A DNA stretch of 64,000 nt, from assembly GCF_001043055.1 (NCBI RefSeq), contig NZ_JYLF01000006.1, forward strand, positions 186,001-250,000. Direction: 5' to 3'. Below the pieces are notes generated by a model. The model had not been told where the DNA came from. It made no database searches and saw only the letters and a list, made by a program, of their open reading frames with translations. A program made the position numbers and the translations under genes. Numbering within the stretch: the first letter of the stretch is position 1; every line of letters begins with the position of its first letter. The stretch comes from Pseudomonas weihenstephanensis. Lineage in GTDB: Bacteria; Pseudomonadota; Gammaproteobacteria; Pseudomonadales; Pseudomonadaceae. Below, piece after piece: positions 1 through 10,469 of this stretch.

Positions 1-640
<640 letters not shown>

Positions 641-866
641 GACCAGACAATAAGAAACCACGGCGGTTTGCCCGTCGTGAGCCTTGCTTGCAAGCCTCAC
701 CGCGGAACTTCCGCCGGACGCAGTCTTGTCTTTTGTCAAACAGGCCCGGCCCTGCTTTCGCGGGTGCTGGGGGTGTTGAAACAGCACAAGCAGCAGTCAC
801 AGGTGGTGCGGCACTAATAAAAGTGCAGCGCCGAATGCGCAGTACCTAACGAAGACGGTAAAAAGC

Positions 867-2033
867 ATGAATCTTCACGAGTATCAGGGTAAGCAGCTGT
901 TCGCTGAATACGGCCTGCCAGTATCCCAGGGTTATGCAGTAGACACCCCGGAAGCGGCCGCAGAAGCTTGCGACAAAATCGGCGGGACCGAATGGGTTGT
1001 AAAAGCTCAGGTTCACGCAGGTGGTCGCGGTAAAGCGGGCGGCGTAAAGCTGGTTCGCAGCAAAGAAGACGCTAAAGCGTTTGCACAACAGTGGTTGGGC
1101 AAGCGTCTGGTGACTTACCAGACTGATGCCAATGGTCAGCCGGTCACCAAGATCCTGGTTGAATCGTGCACTGATATCGCTAAAGAGCTGTACCTGGGCG
1201 CTGTCGTTGACCGTTCGAGCCGTCGCATCGTGTTCATGGCGTCCACCGAAGGTGGCGTGGACATCGAGAAAATCGCTCACGACACTCCAGAAAAAATTCT
1301 GAAAGCCACTATCGATCCACTGGTTGGCGCTCAGCCATTCCAGGGTCGCGAGCTGGCTTTCCAGCTGGGTCTGGAAGGCAAGCAAGTTGCTCAGTTTGCC
1401 AAGATCTTCGTAGGCCTGGCCAAGCTGTTCAAGGATCACGATCTGGCGCTGCTGGAAGTGAACCCGCTGGTTATCAAGACTGACGGCGACCTGCACTGCC
1501 TCGATGCAAAAATCAACATCGACGCAAACGCCATGTACCGTCAGCCCAAGCTGAAAACGTTCCACGATCCGTCGCAAGACGATCCGCGCGAAGCGCACGC
1601 TGCCAAGTTCGAACTGAACTACGTAGCGCTGGAAGGCAACATCGGCTGCATGGTTAACGGCGCTGGTCTGGCCATGGGCACCATGGACATCGTTAACCTG
1701 CATGGCGGCAAGCCAGCCAACTTCCTCGACGTTGGCGGCGGTGCTACCAAAGAACGTGTTACCGAAGCGTTCAAAATCATTCTGTCCGACAGCAATGTCG
1801 CCGCAGTACTGGTTAACATCTTCGGCGGCATCGTTCGTTGCGACATGATTGCCGAAGGCATCATCGGTGCAGTGAAAGAAGTCGGCGTGAAAATCCCGGT
1901 AGTTGTGCGCCTTGAAGGCAACAACGCTGATCTGGGCGCTAAAGTACTGGCAGAAAGCGGTTTGAACATCATCGCTGCTACCAGCTTGACCGACGCTGCT
2001 CAACAAGTTGTTAAAGCTGCGGAGGGCAAGTAA
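867..2033 (+). CDS. sucC: Succinyl-CoA synthetase (ADP-forming), beta subunit
   Basis: The 388-residue product has the usual length for SucC. It forms the nucleotide-binding subunit that, with SucD, converts succinyl-CoA plus ADP (or GDP) and phosphate to succinate, ATP (GTP) and CoA in the TCA cycle. It starts [12 protein letters not shown], the family's typical N-terminus, followed by an ATP-grasp domain ([16 protein letters not shown] near residue 46) and a C-terminal CoA-ligase flavodoxin-like domain containing the phosphohistidine-loop partner segment [10 protein letters not shown]. The stop codon overlaps the sucD start (TAATG), so the two subunits are translationally coupled. Confidence 0.98.
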   Translation: MNLHEYQGKQLFAEYGLPVSQGYAVDTPEAAAEACDKIGGTEWVVKAQVHAGGRGKAGGVKLVRSKEDAKAFAQQWLGKRLVTYQTDANGQPVTKILVESCTDIAKELYLGAVVDRSSRRIVFMASTEGGVDIEKIAHDTPEKILKATIDPLVGAQPFQGRELAFQLGLEGKQVAQFAKIFVGLAKLFKDHDLALLEVNPLVIKTDGDLHCLDAKINIDANAMYRQPKLKTFHDPSQDDPREAHAAKFELNYVALEGNIGCMVNGAGLAMGTMDIVNLHGGKPANFLDVGGGATKERVTEAFKIILSDSNVAAVLVNIFGGIVRCDMIAEGIIGAVKEVGVKIPVVVRLEGNNADLGAKVLAESGLNIIAATSLTDAAQQVVKAAEGK

Positions 2034-2914
2034 TGAGCGTCCTGATCAATAAAGACACCAAAGTTATCTGCCAGGGCATCACTGGTTCGCAGGGCAGCTT
2101 CCACACCCAGCAAGCCATCGAATACGGCACCAAGATGGTGGGTGGCGTTACTCCGGGCAAAGGCGGCACCACTCACCTGGACCTGCCTGTTTTCAACACC
2201 GTGAAAGAAGCTGTAGCGGCCACTGGCGCAACCGCCAGCGTTATCTACGTACCGGCTCCTTTCTGCAAGGATTCCATCCTTGAAGCAGCATTCGGCGGCA
2301 TCAAGCTGATCGTTTGCATCACCGAAGGCATTCCTACCCTGGACATGCTGGACGCTAAAGTTAAGTGCGACGAACTGGGTGTTACCCTGATCGGCCCTAA
2401 CTGCCCAGGCGTTATCACGCCAGGCGAATGCAAGATCGGCATCATGCCAGGTCACATTCACTTGCCAGGCAAAGTAGGCATCGTGTCGCGTTCCGGCACC
2501 CTGACTTACGAAGCTGTTAAGCAAACTACTGACGCCGGTTTCGGTCAGTCGACTTGCGTAGGCATCGGTGGTGACCCGATCCCGGGTTCCAACTTCATCG
2601 ACATCCTGAAGTTGTTCCAGGAAGACCCGAAGACCGAAGCGATCGTCATGATCGGTGAGATCGGCGGTTCGGCTGAAGAAGAAGCGGCTGCCTACATCAA
2701 GGCAAACGTGACCAAGCCGGTTGTTTCCTACATCGCTGGTGTGACTGCCCCTGCGGGCAAGCGCATGGGTCATGCGGGCGCAATCATCTCTGGCGGCAAG
2801 GGCACAGCAGACGAGAAGTTTGCTGCCCTGGAAGACGCAGGCGTTAAAACCGTGCGTTCGCTGGCAGACATCGGCAAGGCTCTGTCCGAGCTGACTGGCT
2901 GGGCAATCAAGTAA
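2033..2914 (+). CDS. sucD: Succinyl-CoA synthetase, alpha subunit
   Basis: The 293-residue product is the CoA-binding, phosphohistidine-carrying subunit. The N-terminal Rossmann domain has the CoA loop [11 protein letters not shown]; the C-terminal domain has the active-site histidine in [14 protein letters not shown], and [11 protein letters not shown] lies between. The start overlaps the sucC stop by one base. A hairpin terminator ends the transcript about 30 bases after the stop. Confidence 0.98.
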   Translation: MSVLINKDTKVICQGITGSQGSFHTQQAIEYGTKMVGGVTPGKGGTTHLDLPVFNTVKEAVAATGATASVIYVPAPFCKDSILEAAFGGIKLIVCITEGIPTLDMLDAKVKCDELGVTLIGPNCPGVITPGECKIGIMPGHIHLPGKVGIVSRSGTLTYEAVKQTTDAGFGQSTCVGIGGDPIPGSNFIDILKLFQEDPKTEAIVMIGEIGGSAEEEAAAYIKANVTKPVVSYIAGVTAPAGKRMGHAGAIISGGKGTADEKFAALEDAGVKTVRSLADIGKALSELTGWAIK

Positions 2915-3286
2915 GCCTCTCGCTTAACTGATCGCTACACCAGGCAAAGGCCACCTTCGGGTGGCCTTTGTGCGTTTACAGATACCCTAAACTCGGCAGT
3001 CCCAGGTGATAGTTGCATAGGAAAACAAGAGTTCGCGGCATGGAAATCACACCGAACCAAATTTAGATGTCATTCAGGCGACAACTGCGTGCGTTCATCG
3101 GACAGAACGCCCTGCAACAGTGCGTTACAGGAAAAAACTCGGTAATCTGGCAGCCAAATCTGCGTACGCATCCCACAAGGAAGCCGCGCGCTAGACGGGT
3201 TGGACTTATACAGTTCGACAGCATTTCCCACATCCGCACGGGAAATTCCCCTCTAAATTCCGATTCAGTAGTGTGGTATTTCCGTA
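2915..3286. other. Intergenic region between sucD and brnQ
   Basis: The first 60 bases hold the sucD terminator. The remaining roughly 310 bases should contain the brnQ promoter. I see no convincing -35/-10 pair, riboswitch fold or small gene. Short open frames on both strands here have no start context or recognisable sequence. Confidence 0.6.
2945..2972 (+). terminator. Rho-independent terminator after sucD
   Basis: An 11-bp perfect stem (arms 2945-2955 and 2960-2970) closes on a TTCG tetraloop. The poly-T tract is contained in the right arm (CTTTG) and is weak, so readthrough is possible. Confidence 0.8.
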
Positions 3287-4600
3287 ATGAAAGTATTGAA
3301 AGGCCAGGACATCCTGGCACTTGGGTTTATGACATTTGCCCTGTTCGTTGGGGCTGGCAACATCATTTTCCCGCCGATCGTTGGCCTGCAAGCCGGACCT
3401 AATGTCTGGATCGCTGCATTGGGCTTTCTGCTCACTGCGGTAGGCCTGCCGGTCATCACCGTTGTTGCCCTGGCCAAAGTCGGGGGTGGCATGGATGCAC
3501 TTAGCAGCCCGATTGGTAAAATTGCTGGCGGTTTGCTGGCCGCTGTCGCGTATTTGGCGGTGGGGCCGTTGTTCGCCACGCCACGTACCGCTACGGTCTC
3601 GTTTGAAGTCGGCCTTGCGCCGTTGACCGGTGAAAGCCCGCTGGCGTTGTTTTTGTACAGCTCGGTGTACTTCCTGATCGTGTTCTTTGTGTCGCTGTAC
3701 CCAGGCCGTCTGCTTGATACCGTGGGCCGTTTTCTGGCGCCCCTGAAAATCATTGCACTGGCGATTCTCGGTATTGCCGCTTTCGCTTTGCCCGCTGGTG
3801 ACATTGGCGTGGCAACCCCGGAATACGTGGCAGCACCGTTCTCTCAAGGGTTCATCAATGGCTATCTGACCATGGACACCTTGGGCGCTTTGGTATTCGG
3901 CATCGTGATTGTTAACGCGATCCGTTCCCGTGGCGTTGAGTCACCCAAGCTGATCACCCGTTACGCCATCATTGCGGGCCTGATCGCAGGTGTGGGTCTG
4001 GCACTGGTTTATGTCAGCCTTTTCCGCCTCGGTGCTGGCAGTCACGAAGTGGCCGCGGGTGCAACCAATGGCGCGGCCGTTCTGCACGCGTATGTTCAAC
4101 ATACCTTTGGCTCGCTGGGCAGCGGTTTCCTGGCCGTACTGATTGCCTTGGCCTGTCTGGTAACGGCGGTCGGCCTGACCTGTGCGTGCGCTGAATACTT
4201 CAGCACCGTGCTGCCGCTTTCGTACAAGACGCTGGTGGTGATTCTGGCCGTGTTCTCACTGGGTGTGTCGAACCTGGGGTTGACGCAGTTAATCGCGTTC
4301 TCGATTCCGTTGCTGACCGCTATCTACCCGCCGTGCATCGTGCTGGTTGCGTTGAGCTTCTGCAAAGGTCTGTGGCATGCACAGGCGCGGATTGTGGGCC
4401 CGGTGATGCTGGTGTCGTTTATCTTCGGCTCGATTGATGCGCTCAAGGGCGCTGGCCTGGCTGAATGGATTCCGACCCGCCTGGCCAATATGCCTTTCAG
4501 CGAACAAGGTCTGGCGTGGCTTGTGCCGTCGCTGGTGGTCTTGCTCGGTGCATTCATTTGCGATCGCATGCTGGGTAAGCCTCAACAAGCGTTGGCTTAA
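3287..4600 (+). CDS. brnQ: Branched-chain amino acid:cation symporter BrnQ
   Basis: The 437-residue product is an inner-membrane LIVCS-family transporter that takes up leucine, isoleucine and valine with Na+ or H+. The opening [18 protein letters not shown] and the following [11 protein letters not shown] are hallmark segments of the family, and about 12 hydrophobic segments are evident. The ATG at 3287 begins [13 protein letters not shown], as in relatives; the ribosome-binding site is weak. The gene stands alone and is closed by a strong terminator. Confidence 0.95.
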   Translation: MKVLKGQDILALGFMTFALFVGAGNIIFPPIVGLQAGPNVWIAALGFLLTAVGLPVITVVALAKVGGGMDALSSPIGKIAGGLLAAVAYLAVGPLFATPRTATVSFEVGLAPLTGESPLALFLYSSVYFLIVFFVSLYPGRLLDTVGRFLAPLKIIALAILGIAAFALPAGDIGVATPEYVAAPFSQGFINGYLTMDTLGALVFGIVIVNAIRSRGVESPKLITRYAIIAGLIAGVGLALVYVSLFRLGAGSHEVAAGATNGAAVLHAYVQHTFGSLGSGFLAVLIALACLVTAVGLTCACAEYFSTVLPLSYKTLVVILAVFSLGVSNLGLTQLIAFSIPLLTAIYPPCIVLVALSFCKGLWHAQARIVGPVMLVSFIFGSIDALKGAGLAEWIPTRLANMPFSEQGLAWLVPSLVVLLGAFICDRMLGKPQQALA

Positions 4601-4636
4601 GTGTTCAGCAAGCCAAAAGCTTGCACTGAATCAACA

Positions 4637-4673
4637 AAAATGCCCTGTATCAATTAGATACAGGGCATTTTTT
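4637..4673 (+). terminator. Rho-independent terminator after brnQ
   Basis: A 15-bp perfect inverted repeat (4637-4651 and 4657-4671) with a 5-base loop carries A- and T-rich outer ends, so it could act in both directions. Confidence 0.88.
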
Positions 4674-4749
4674 ATGGGCGTGTCTTTTTGCTGGGCAAAG
4701 CGTCGAACTCAGGTGCATAACGTTCACCTCACGCGCTTCGGGATATCCC

Positions 4750-5490
4750 ATGTCGTTCATTCAGTCCAATTTGATCCATCTGCTGGCAGCTTTATGGTTT
4801 GTGGTGTGTTGGGGCGGCTACACCCGCTACGCGACCTTCAAAGCCCGGGACACCGCCTGCCTGGCCAGTGTGTTGCACCTGTACCGCAAAGACTGGATGC
4901 GCCGCATGCTGTTGCGGGACAACCGTATCGCCGATGCCAGCGTGATTGGCAATCTGGAGCGTAACGCATCGTTTTTCGCCTCCAGCACGTTGATTATTCT
5001 GGCGGGTATTTTGACAGTACTGGGCGCCTCGGAGCGCGCTGTGTCACTGCTGGCCGATATTCCGATGGTGCAGCAAGCCTCGCAGGGTATGTCAGAGATC
5101 AAGTTGCTGTGCCTGGCGCTGGTCTTCGTGTACGCCTTTTTCACGTTCAGTTGGTGCATGCGCCAATACAACTTTGCCGCGATTCTGATCGGCTCGGCAC
5201 CGATGATCGGTGAGCGCGATGTGACGGAACAAGAACGCAAGGCATTTGCGCTACGCGCCGCCAAAGTGATTTCGATGGCCGCTAACCAGTTCAACTTTGG
5301 GCTGCGCGCCTACTATTTCGGCATGACCATGCTGGCCTGGTTTGTCAGCCCCTGGTTATTTATGTTGATGAGTGCAGGGGTCGTTGTGGTGTTGTATCGC
5401 CGCGAGTTTCATTCCGACGTACTGAGTGTGATGTTCTATACCCCGACTGAAGCGCCTGCGCCTGAATCCGCCAAGGATTCTGCCCTCTGA
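4750..5490 (+). CDS. DUF599 family integral membrane protein
   Basis: This 246-residue protein of unknown function fits the DUF599 family (PF04654). The N-terminus holds a hydrophobic segment ending WGGYTRYATFK, then a short cytoplasmic stretch with several Arg/Lys residues. Further membrane spans lie near residues 75-95, 118-140 and 195-220, giving about four in total. The C-terminal tail is polar and Ala/Pro-rich (TEAPAPESAKDSAL). It is monocistronic with its own terminator. No catalytic motif can be named. Confidence 0.8.
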   Translation: MSFIQSNLIHLLAALWFVVCWGGYTRYATFKARDTACLASVLHLYRKDWMRRMLLRDNRIADASVIGNLERNASFFASSTLIILAGILTVLGASERAVSLLADIPMVQQASQGMSEIKLLCLALVFVYAFFTFSWCMRQYNFAAILIGSAPMIGERDVTEQERKAFALRAAKVISMAANQFNFGLRAYYFGMTMLAWFVSPWLFMLMSAGVVVVLYRREFHSDVLSVMFYTPTEAPAPESAKDSAL

Positions 5491-5508
5491 GCAAACAGCA
5501 GACAGAGT

Positions 5509-5536
5509 AAAGCCCGCACGAAGCGGGCTTTCTTTT
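5509..5536 (+). terminator. Terminator between convergent DUF599 gene and lipoprotein gene
   Basis: Arms AAAGCCCGC (5509-5517) and GCGGGCTTT (5523-5531) flank a 5-base loop and are followed by TCTTTT. The A-rich left flank allows some function on the other strand. Confidence 0.82.
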
Positions 5537-5553
5537 GCCGCCAGGTAAATGAA

Positions 5554-5823
5554 TTACTTGGTAGCAGGTGCTGCTTCTGGAGCAGCCGGTGCAACTGGAG
5601 CTGCTTCTTCAGCAGCCGCTTTGTTCGACTCAGCCTGATCTTTAGCGGCTTCAGCGTTTTCTTTTGCAGCTTCGTTCACTTTGTCTTGTGCTTCATTCAT
5701 TTTTTCTTGAGCTTGCTCAGCGTGCTGAGTAGCGTCTTGTGCTTTGTCTTCGGATTTTTTGTCGCAAGCAGCGAGACCGAGGGAAGCAGCCAACATCAAA
5801 GCAACAGCGAAAGTCTTACGCAT
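5554..5823 (-). CDS. Small Ala/Glu-rich coiled-coil lipoprotein
   Basis: The product has 89 residues if it starts at 5823, where AAGGAG lies 8-13 bases upstream; an in-frame start 45 bases further out lacks such a site. Residues 1-20 form a lipoprotein signal peptide ending in lipobox LAAC, with Cys20 as lipidation site, followed by Asp-Lys. Residues 25-70 are an uninterrupted polar helix with repeated A-x-x-x and heptad-like spacing (KAQDA, HAEQAQEK, NEAQDK, NEAAKEN, AEAAKDQ), and the tail is Ala/Pro-rich. The pattern recalls small envelope lipoproteins that form trimeric coiled coils, but it lacks the Lpp C-terminal lysine anchor. Function unknown. Confidence 0.8.
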   Translation of the reverse strand: MRKTFAVALMLAASLGLAACDKKSEDKAQDATQHAEQAQEKMNEAQDKVNEAAKENAEAAKDQAESNKAAAEEAAPVAPAAPEAAPATK

Positions 5824-6158
5824 GGGGTGTTTCTCCTTATTGAGTAGATCTACCGGCCGTTTGAGCACAGGCCAATAGCTTAAGTTCCTTGGGCGTGCAG
5901 ATATATAAGTGCATGCCGCGCGCGGATTCTACGCAGTCCCCGGCTGCCAAGCCAAGCAGATTAATAAATGACCTGGCGCCTACCCCGGATGCCTCGTTTA
6001 GAGCGTGTCGAGTCAGTGCTTCAACATTCTGTAAAAAGTACTGGTGGGTTGTTTTGACGTGCGGCCTTGAATTTTCACCGTCAGCCCCAACTTTTATGAC
6101 ATCCCGCCGCCAACCCTCTAGGGCGTGGCACATGCCATCTAATTGGAGCTTTATAACA
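5824..6158. other. Divergent control region of the lipoprotein gene and htpG
   Basis: This 335-base gap holds the heat-shock promoter of htpG at its right side and the ribosome-binding site of the lipoprotein gene at its left edge. Open frames crossing it on both strands are extensions without plausible starts. Confidence 0.7.
6066..6092 (+). promoter_or_regulatory. Heat-shock sigma factor (RpoH) promoter of htpG
   Basis: The -35 element CTTGAA (6066-6071) is followed after 13 bases by CCCCAACT (6085-6092). This fits the sigma-32 consensus (CTTGAA, 11-16 bases, CCCCAT-type -10). It sits about 65 bases upstream of the htpG start codon. HtpG genes are well-known RpoH targets, which supports the reading. 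Confidence 0.75.
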
Positions 6159-8063
6159 ATGAGCGTGGACACTCAAAAAGAAACCCTGGGTTTTCAGACC
6201 GAGGTTAAACAACTGCTGCACCTCATGATCCATTCGCTGTACTCCAACAAGGAAATCTTCCTTCGCGAATTGATCTCGAACGCCTCCGACGCGGTCGACA
6301 AATTACGCTTTGAAGCGCTGTCCAAGCCAGAACTGCTGGAAGGCGGCGATGAACTGAAGATCCGTGTGAGCTTCGACAAAGATGCCAACACCGTCACCCT
6401 TGAGGACAACGGTATCGGCATGAACCGTGATGACGTGATTGCCCACTTGGGTACGATTGCGAAATCCGGCACAGCCGACTTCATGAAAAACCTCTCGGGC
6501 GATCAGAAGAAAGACTCGCACCTGATCGGTCAATTCGGTGTGGGCTTCTACTCAGCCTTTATCGTGGCGGACAAAGTGGATGTTTACAGCCGTCGTGCAG
6601 GTACACCTGCAAGCGAAGGCGTGCACTGGTCCTCCAAAGGCGAAGGCGAGTTCGAAGTCGCCAATATCGACAAGCCTGAGCGCGGCACCAAAATCGTTCT
6701 GCACCTAAAACCGGGCGAAGAAGAGTTCGCTGACGGTTGGCGTCTGCGCAATATCATCAAAAAGTATTCCGATCACATTGCCTTGCCGATCGAGCTGCCT
6801 AAAGAGCAGACCGTGGCTGAAGGCGGAGAAGTACCTGCGCTGGAATGGGAAACCGTCAACCGCGCCAGTGCTTTGTGGACCCGTCCTCGTACTGAAGTCA
6901 AAGACGAGGAGTATCAGGAGTTCTACAAGCACATCGCACACGACTTCGAGAACCCGCTGGCGTGGAGCCACAACAAGGTTGAAGGCAAGCTGGAATACAG
7001 CTCGCTGCTCTACGTTCCGGCCCGTGCACCGTTCGACCTGTACCAGCGTGAAGCGCCTAAAGGCCTGAAGCTGTACGTACAGCGTGTATTCGTTATGGAT
7101 CAGGCTGAGTCGTTCTTGCCGCTGTACCTGCGTTTTATCAAAGGTGTAGTTGACTCCAACGACCTGTCGTTGAACGTGTCGCGTGAAATTCTGCAAAAAG
7201 ACCCGATCATCGACTCCATGAAGTCCGCGCTGACCAAGCGCGTGCTCGACATGCTGGAGAAGCTAGCGAAGAACGAGCCGGAAAAATATCAGGGTTTCTG
7301 GAAAAACTTCGGTCAGGTGCTTAAAGAAGGCCCGGCTGAGGATTTCGCCAACAAAGAAAAAATCGCCAGCCTGCTGCGCTTTGCTTCGACCCACGAAGAC
7401 GGTGGCGAGCAAACGGTTTCCCTGGCGCAGTATCTTGAGCGTGCCAAAGAAGGCCAGGACAAGATCTACTACCTGACCGGTGAAACCTACGCTCAGGTTA
7501 AAAACAGCCCGCACCTGGAAGTCTTCCGTAAAAAAGGCATCGAAGTGCTGCTGTTGACTGACCGTATCGACGAGTGGCTGATGAGCTACCTCAGCGATTT
7601 TGATGGCAAGTCGTTTGTAGACGTGGCCCGTGGCGATCTTGATCTGGGTAACCTGGACTCGGAAGAAGACAAGAAAGCCGCAGAAGAAGTCGCCAAGGCT
7701 AAGGAAGGTCTGGTTGAGCGGATCAAAGCTGCACTGGGCGAAAGCGTCAGTGAAGTACGCGTCTCGCACCGTCTGACTGACTCTCCAGCCATTTTGGCCA
7801 TCGGCGAGCAGGACCTTGGCCTGCAAATGCGCCAAATCCTGGAAGCCAGTGGCCAAAAAGTGCCGGACTCCAAACCGATTTTTGAATTCAACCCGGCACA
7901 CCCGCTGATTGAAAAACTGGATATGGAGCAGAGCGAAGAGCGTTTTGGCGACCTGTCGCACATCCTCTTCGACCAGGCGGCACTGGCAGCCGGTGACAGC
8001 TTGAAAGATCCGGCGGCGTATGTCCGTCGTCTAAATAAGTTGTTAGTTGAGTTGTCAGCGTAA
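6159..8063 (+). CDS. htpG: Molecular chaperone HtpG (Hsp90)
   Basis: The 634-residue product matches the normal length when started at ATG 6159 ([16 protein letters not shown]); a longer in-frame extension to 5889 would run through the promoter and is rejected. HtpG is a cytosolic ATP-dependent dimeric chaperone. The N-terminal GHKL ATPase domain shows [14 protein letters not shown] (Mg/ATP-binding Asn), DNGIGM and [11 protein letters not shown]. The middle domain has [11 protein letters not shown] with the ATP-contacting Arg, and the C-terminal dimerisation domain follows. A GGAG lies upstream of the start. Expression is likely heat-inducible through the RpoH promoter. Confidence 0.98.
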   Translation: MSVDTQKETLGFQTEVKQLLHLMIHSLYSNKEIFLRELISNASDAVDKLRFEALSKPELLEGGDELKIRVSFDKDANTVTLEDNGIGMNRDDVIAHLGTIAKSGTADFMKNLSGDQKKDSHLIGQFGVGFYSAFIVADKVDVYSRRAGTPASEGVHWSSKGEGEFEVANIDKPERGTKIVLHLKPGEEEFADGWRLRNIIKKYSDHIALPIELPKEQTVAEGGEVPALEWETVNRASALWTRPRTEVKDEEYQEFYKHIAHDFENPLAWSHNKVEGKLEYSSLLYVPARAPFDLYQREAPKGLKLYVQRVFVMDQAESFLPLYLRFIKGVVDSNDLSLNVSREILQKDPIIDSMKSALTKRVLDMLEKLAKNEPEKYQGFWKNFGQVLKEGPAEDFANKEKIASLLRFASTHEDGGEQTVSLAQYLERAKEGQDKIYYLTGETYAQVKNSPHLEVFRKKGIEVLLLTDRIDEWLMSYLSDFDGKSFVDVARGDLDLGNLDSEEDKKAAEEVAKAKEGLVERIKAALGESVSEVRVSHRLTDSPAILAIGEQDLGLQMRQILEASGQKVPDSKPIFEFNPAHPLIEKLDMEQSEERFGDLSHILFDQAALAAGDSLKDPAAYVRRLNKLLVELSA

Positions 8064-8072
8064 GACGTCTAT

Positions 8073-8100
8073 AAAAAACCCGCTTCGGCGGGTTTTTTTT
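8073..8100 (+). terminator. Rho-independent terminator after htpG
   Basis: Arms AAAAAACCCGC and GCGGGTTTTTT close on a TTCG tetraloop and end in a run of eight T. Confidence 0.92.
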
Positions 8101-8122
8101 GTTTCGCATTCAGGAGTTTTCG

Positions 8123-8851
8123 ATGGAATCAATAACGCTGCAACCGGTGGTCTATCAAATTGATGGCCAACCCTACGAAGGCCTTCTTGCCTATGACTCC
8201 AGCCGCGTCGATCCGTTGCCGGGGCTGCTGATGGCACCTAACTGGATGGGCATCAGTGATGGGGCCCAAGAGATTGCCAAGTCTGTGGCCGAGCAGGGTT
8301 ATGTCGTATTGATTGCCGATTTGTATGGTCAAGGCATTCGCCCCGCCAATGCAGACGAAGCGGGAGCGGCGATGATGCCGCTGAAAAATGACCGTGCTTT
8401 GCTGCGCAAGCGCATGTGGGCGGCGTATGACACGTTGCGCAATACCTCGTTCGCTCAAGTCGACAGCAGCAAACTGGCGACGTTCGGCTTCTGCTTCGGC
8501 GGCTGTTGCTCACTGGAGCTGGCACGCGGCGGGGCGCCATTGAAAGCGGCGATCTCGTTCCACGGTTCTCTGGACACGCCCAACCCGATTGACGCCAACA
8601 GCATCAAGGGATCTGTGCTGGTTCTGCACGGGGCTGCTGACCCGTTGGTGCCGAACGAACAACTGCCTGCGTTCGAGGCAGAGATGACAGCGGCGGGGGT
8701 GGACTGGCAATTGACCAGTTACGGTGGCGCAGTGCACTCCTTTACAGATCCCCACGCCAACGTACCGGGCAAGATGATGTACGACGCCAGGACGGCAAAG
8801 CGTGCCTTTATCGCGATGCACAACTTGTTGGATGAAGTGTTCCGCGACTGA
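8123..8851 (+). CDS. Dienelactone hydrolase family protein
   Basis: The 242-residue alpha/beta hydrolase starts at ATG 8123 behind CAGGAG. The nucleophile elbow reads GFCFGGC, with cysteine as nucleophile as in dienelactone hydrolases; the acid lies in HGAADPLVP and the histidine in GAVHSFTDP. Canonical members hydrolyse dienelactone to maleylacetate in chlorocatechol breakdown. No aromatic-degradation genes are nearby, so the natural substrate is open and a housekeeping esterase role is equally possible. It is separated from htpG by a strong terminator. Confidence 0.88.
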   Translation: MESITLQPVVYQIDGQPYEGLLAYDSSRVDPLPGLLMAPNWMGISDGAQEIAKSVAEQGYVVLIADLYGQGIRPANADEAGAAMMPLKNDRALLRKRMWAAYDTLRNTSFAQVDSSKLATFGFCFGGCCSLELARGGAPLKAAISFHGSLDTPNPIDANSIKGSVLVLHGAADPLVPNEQLPAFEAEMTAAGVDWQLTSYGGAVHSFTDPHANVPGKMMYDARTAKRAFIAMHNLLDEVFRD

Positions 8852-8888
8852 GCCTCTGACTCTTTTGCGCACAGGCATCACGTACCTT

Positions 8889-8948
8889 CCTCTGTAGGAG
8901 CCGCCGCAGGCTGCGATTGAGTGCGCAGCGCGTCAGCACCGACAGAGG
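8889..8948. repeat. REP-like palindromic element between convergent genes
   Basis: Outer arms CCTCTGT (8889-8895) and ACAGAGG (8942-8948) enclose CGCAGGCTGCG at 8905-8915, a motif that recurs in four other gaps of this window. The position between the ends of two convergent genes is typical for pseudomonad REP sequences; it may also serve as a terminator for both. Confidence 0.6.
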
Positions 8949-8955
8949 TGTTTAT

Positions 8956-10308
8956 TCAAGCCGGGCGTTCGAGGGTCTCGGTGACGGTCAAGTCGCGCAT
9001 CAGCAGGGCATAGCGCAAATCCACCTGGTCCGGAATGGGCAGGTACACCGTGTGACCATCCCCCGGCGCCACTTGAATCGGCAAGCCTGCACTGTTGTGC
9101 AATTGGTCGAGATCAAAATGGTAATTGCCGCGCGGGGTCATCAATTCCAGATGATCAGCCAGGGCGAAGCGGTTTTTGACTTTGACCTCCGCCAGACCAT
9201 TGCGACGCTCTCCGGTCAGCTCCCCGACAAATTGCTGGCGATGTGAAAGTGAACTGCCATGCAGGTAATTCTGGTATTCGTCATGCACATGGCGGCGCAA
9301 GAAACCTTCGGTATACCCACGCTGTGCCAATGATTCGAGGTCGGTCATCAGGCTGCGATCAAACTCACGTCCTGCCACCGCATCATCGATGGCCTTGCGG
9401 TACACCTGTGTCGCGCGAGCACAGTAAAAGTGCGACTTGGTGCGGCCCTCAATTTTCAGCGAGTGAACACCCATCTGCGTCAGGCGTGCGACGTGTTGCA
9501 CCGCGCGTAGGTCTTTGGAGTTCATGATGTAGGTACCATGCTCGTCCTCAAAGGCAGCCATCGGCTCATCAGGGCGGTTTGCCTCATGCAGCACGAATAC
9601 CTCATCCGTTGGCGCACCAATGCCCAGGGTCGGCTCTACCGGCGGTTCTACAATCTGCACCACATTGCCCAGTTCGTTCTCTGTGGCCGGTGTGGCCTCG
9701 TATTTCCAGCGGCACGCATTGGTGCAACTGCCCTGATTCGCGTCGCGCTTGTTCATGTAGCCGGACAATAGGCATCGGCCGGAGTAGGCCATGCATAGCG
9801 CGCCATGTACGAAAATCTCCAGCTCCATATCAGGGACTTTTTGGCGAATTTCTTCGATTTCTTCCAGTGACAGTTCACGCGACAAAATGATCCGGCTCAA
9901 GCCTTGTTGGTGCCAGAACTCAACACTGGCCCAGTTCACCGTGTTGGCCTGCACAGACAAGTGAATCGGCATCTGCGGGAAGTGTTTGCGCACCAGCATG
10001 ATCAGGCCCGGGTCTGACATGATCAGCGCGTCCGGCGCCATCGCGATTACCGGCTCCAGATCCTTGAGGAACGTGCGTAATTTGGCGTTGTGCGGTGCAA
10101 TGTTCACGACCACGTAAAAACGTTTGCCCAGGGCTTGGGCTTCTTTGATGCCAACGGCCAGATTGTCATGGTCGAATTCGTTATTGCGCACCCGCAGGCT
10201 GTAGCGCGGCTGGCCTGCGTACACGGCATCGGCGCCATAAGCGAAGGCATAACGCATGTTTTTCAGGGTGCCGGCGGGGGCGAGGAGTTCGGGCGGTGCA
10301 AGGGACAT
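8956..10308 (-). CDS. yegQ: U32 family protein, TrhP/YegQ-type tRNA uridine hydroxylation
   Basis: The 450-residue product is close to the E. coli protein in length. It carries the U32 signature EIFVHGALCMAYSGRCLLSGYM with metal-binding cysteines, followed by further cysteines in GSCTNACRWKYE. E. coli YegQ (TrhP) takes part in prephenate-dependent formation of 5-hydroxyuridine at tRNA position 34; the old label 'peptidase' or 'collagenase' is probably wrong for this branch. The start MSLAPPELLAPAG is standard. The gene is divergent from the perM-like gene. Confidence 0.88.
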   Translation of the reverse strand: MSLAPPELLAPAGTLKNMRYAFAYGADAVYAGQPRYSLRVRNNEFDHDNLAVGIKEAQALGKRFYVVVNIAPHNAKLRTFLKDLEPVIAMAPDALIMSDPGLIMLVRKHFPQMPIHLSVQANTVNWASVEFWHQQGLSRIILSRELSLEEIEEIRQKVPDMELEIFVHGALCMAYSGRCLLSGYMNKRDANQGSCTNACRWKYEATPATENELGNVVQIVEPPVEPTLGIGAPTDEVFVLHEANRPDEPMAAFEDEHGTYIMNSKDLRAVQHVARLTQMGVHSLKIEGRTKSHFYCARATQVYRKAIDDAVAGREFDRSLMTDLESLAQRGYTEGFLRRHVHDEYQNYLHGSSLSHRQQFVGELTGERRNGLAEVKVKNRFALADHLELMTPRGNYHFDLDQLHNSAGLPIQVAPGDGHTVYLPIPDQVDLRYALLMRDLTVTETLERPA

Positions 10309-10469
10309 AGTCGAGCCATTCGCAAAAGGGCGCGATGGTAGTCGAGCTCAAACGGCGCAATGTTGATCTGGATCTATGCTTTATGCAGCAAAAATGGCAC
10401 TCGGCGGTATATTGGCGGACTAAGCTGCGGCTAACCGATCAATTTGCGCCTTACCGACATGGACGGCAT

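Noticed and set aside
641..866. Possible gene or terminator between lpd and sucC
   Set aside because: Only weak imperfect inverted repeats are present (near 679-700), and the open frame on the minus strand (417-800) overlaps lpd without support.
846..2006. 386-codon frame opposite sucC
   Set aside because: Antisense shadow; sucC is complete and conserved.
5837..6172. 111-codon frame across the htpG promoter on the minus strand
   Set aside because: It overlaps the RpoH promoter and the htpG start and shows no recognisable features.
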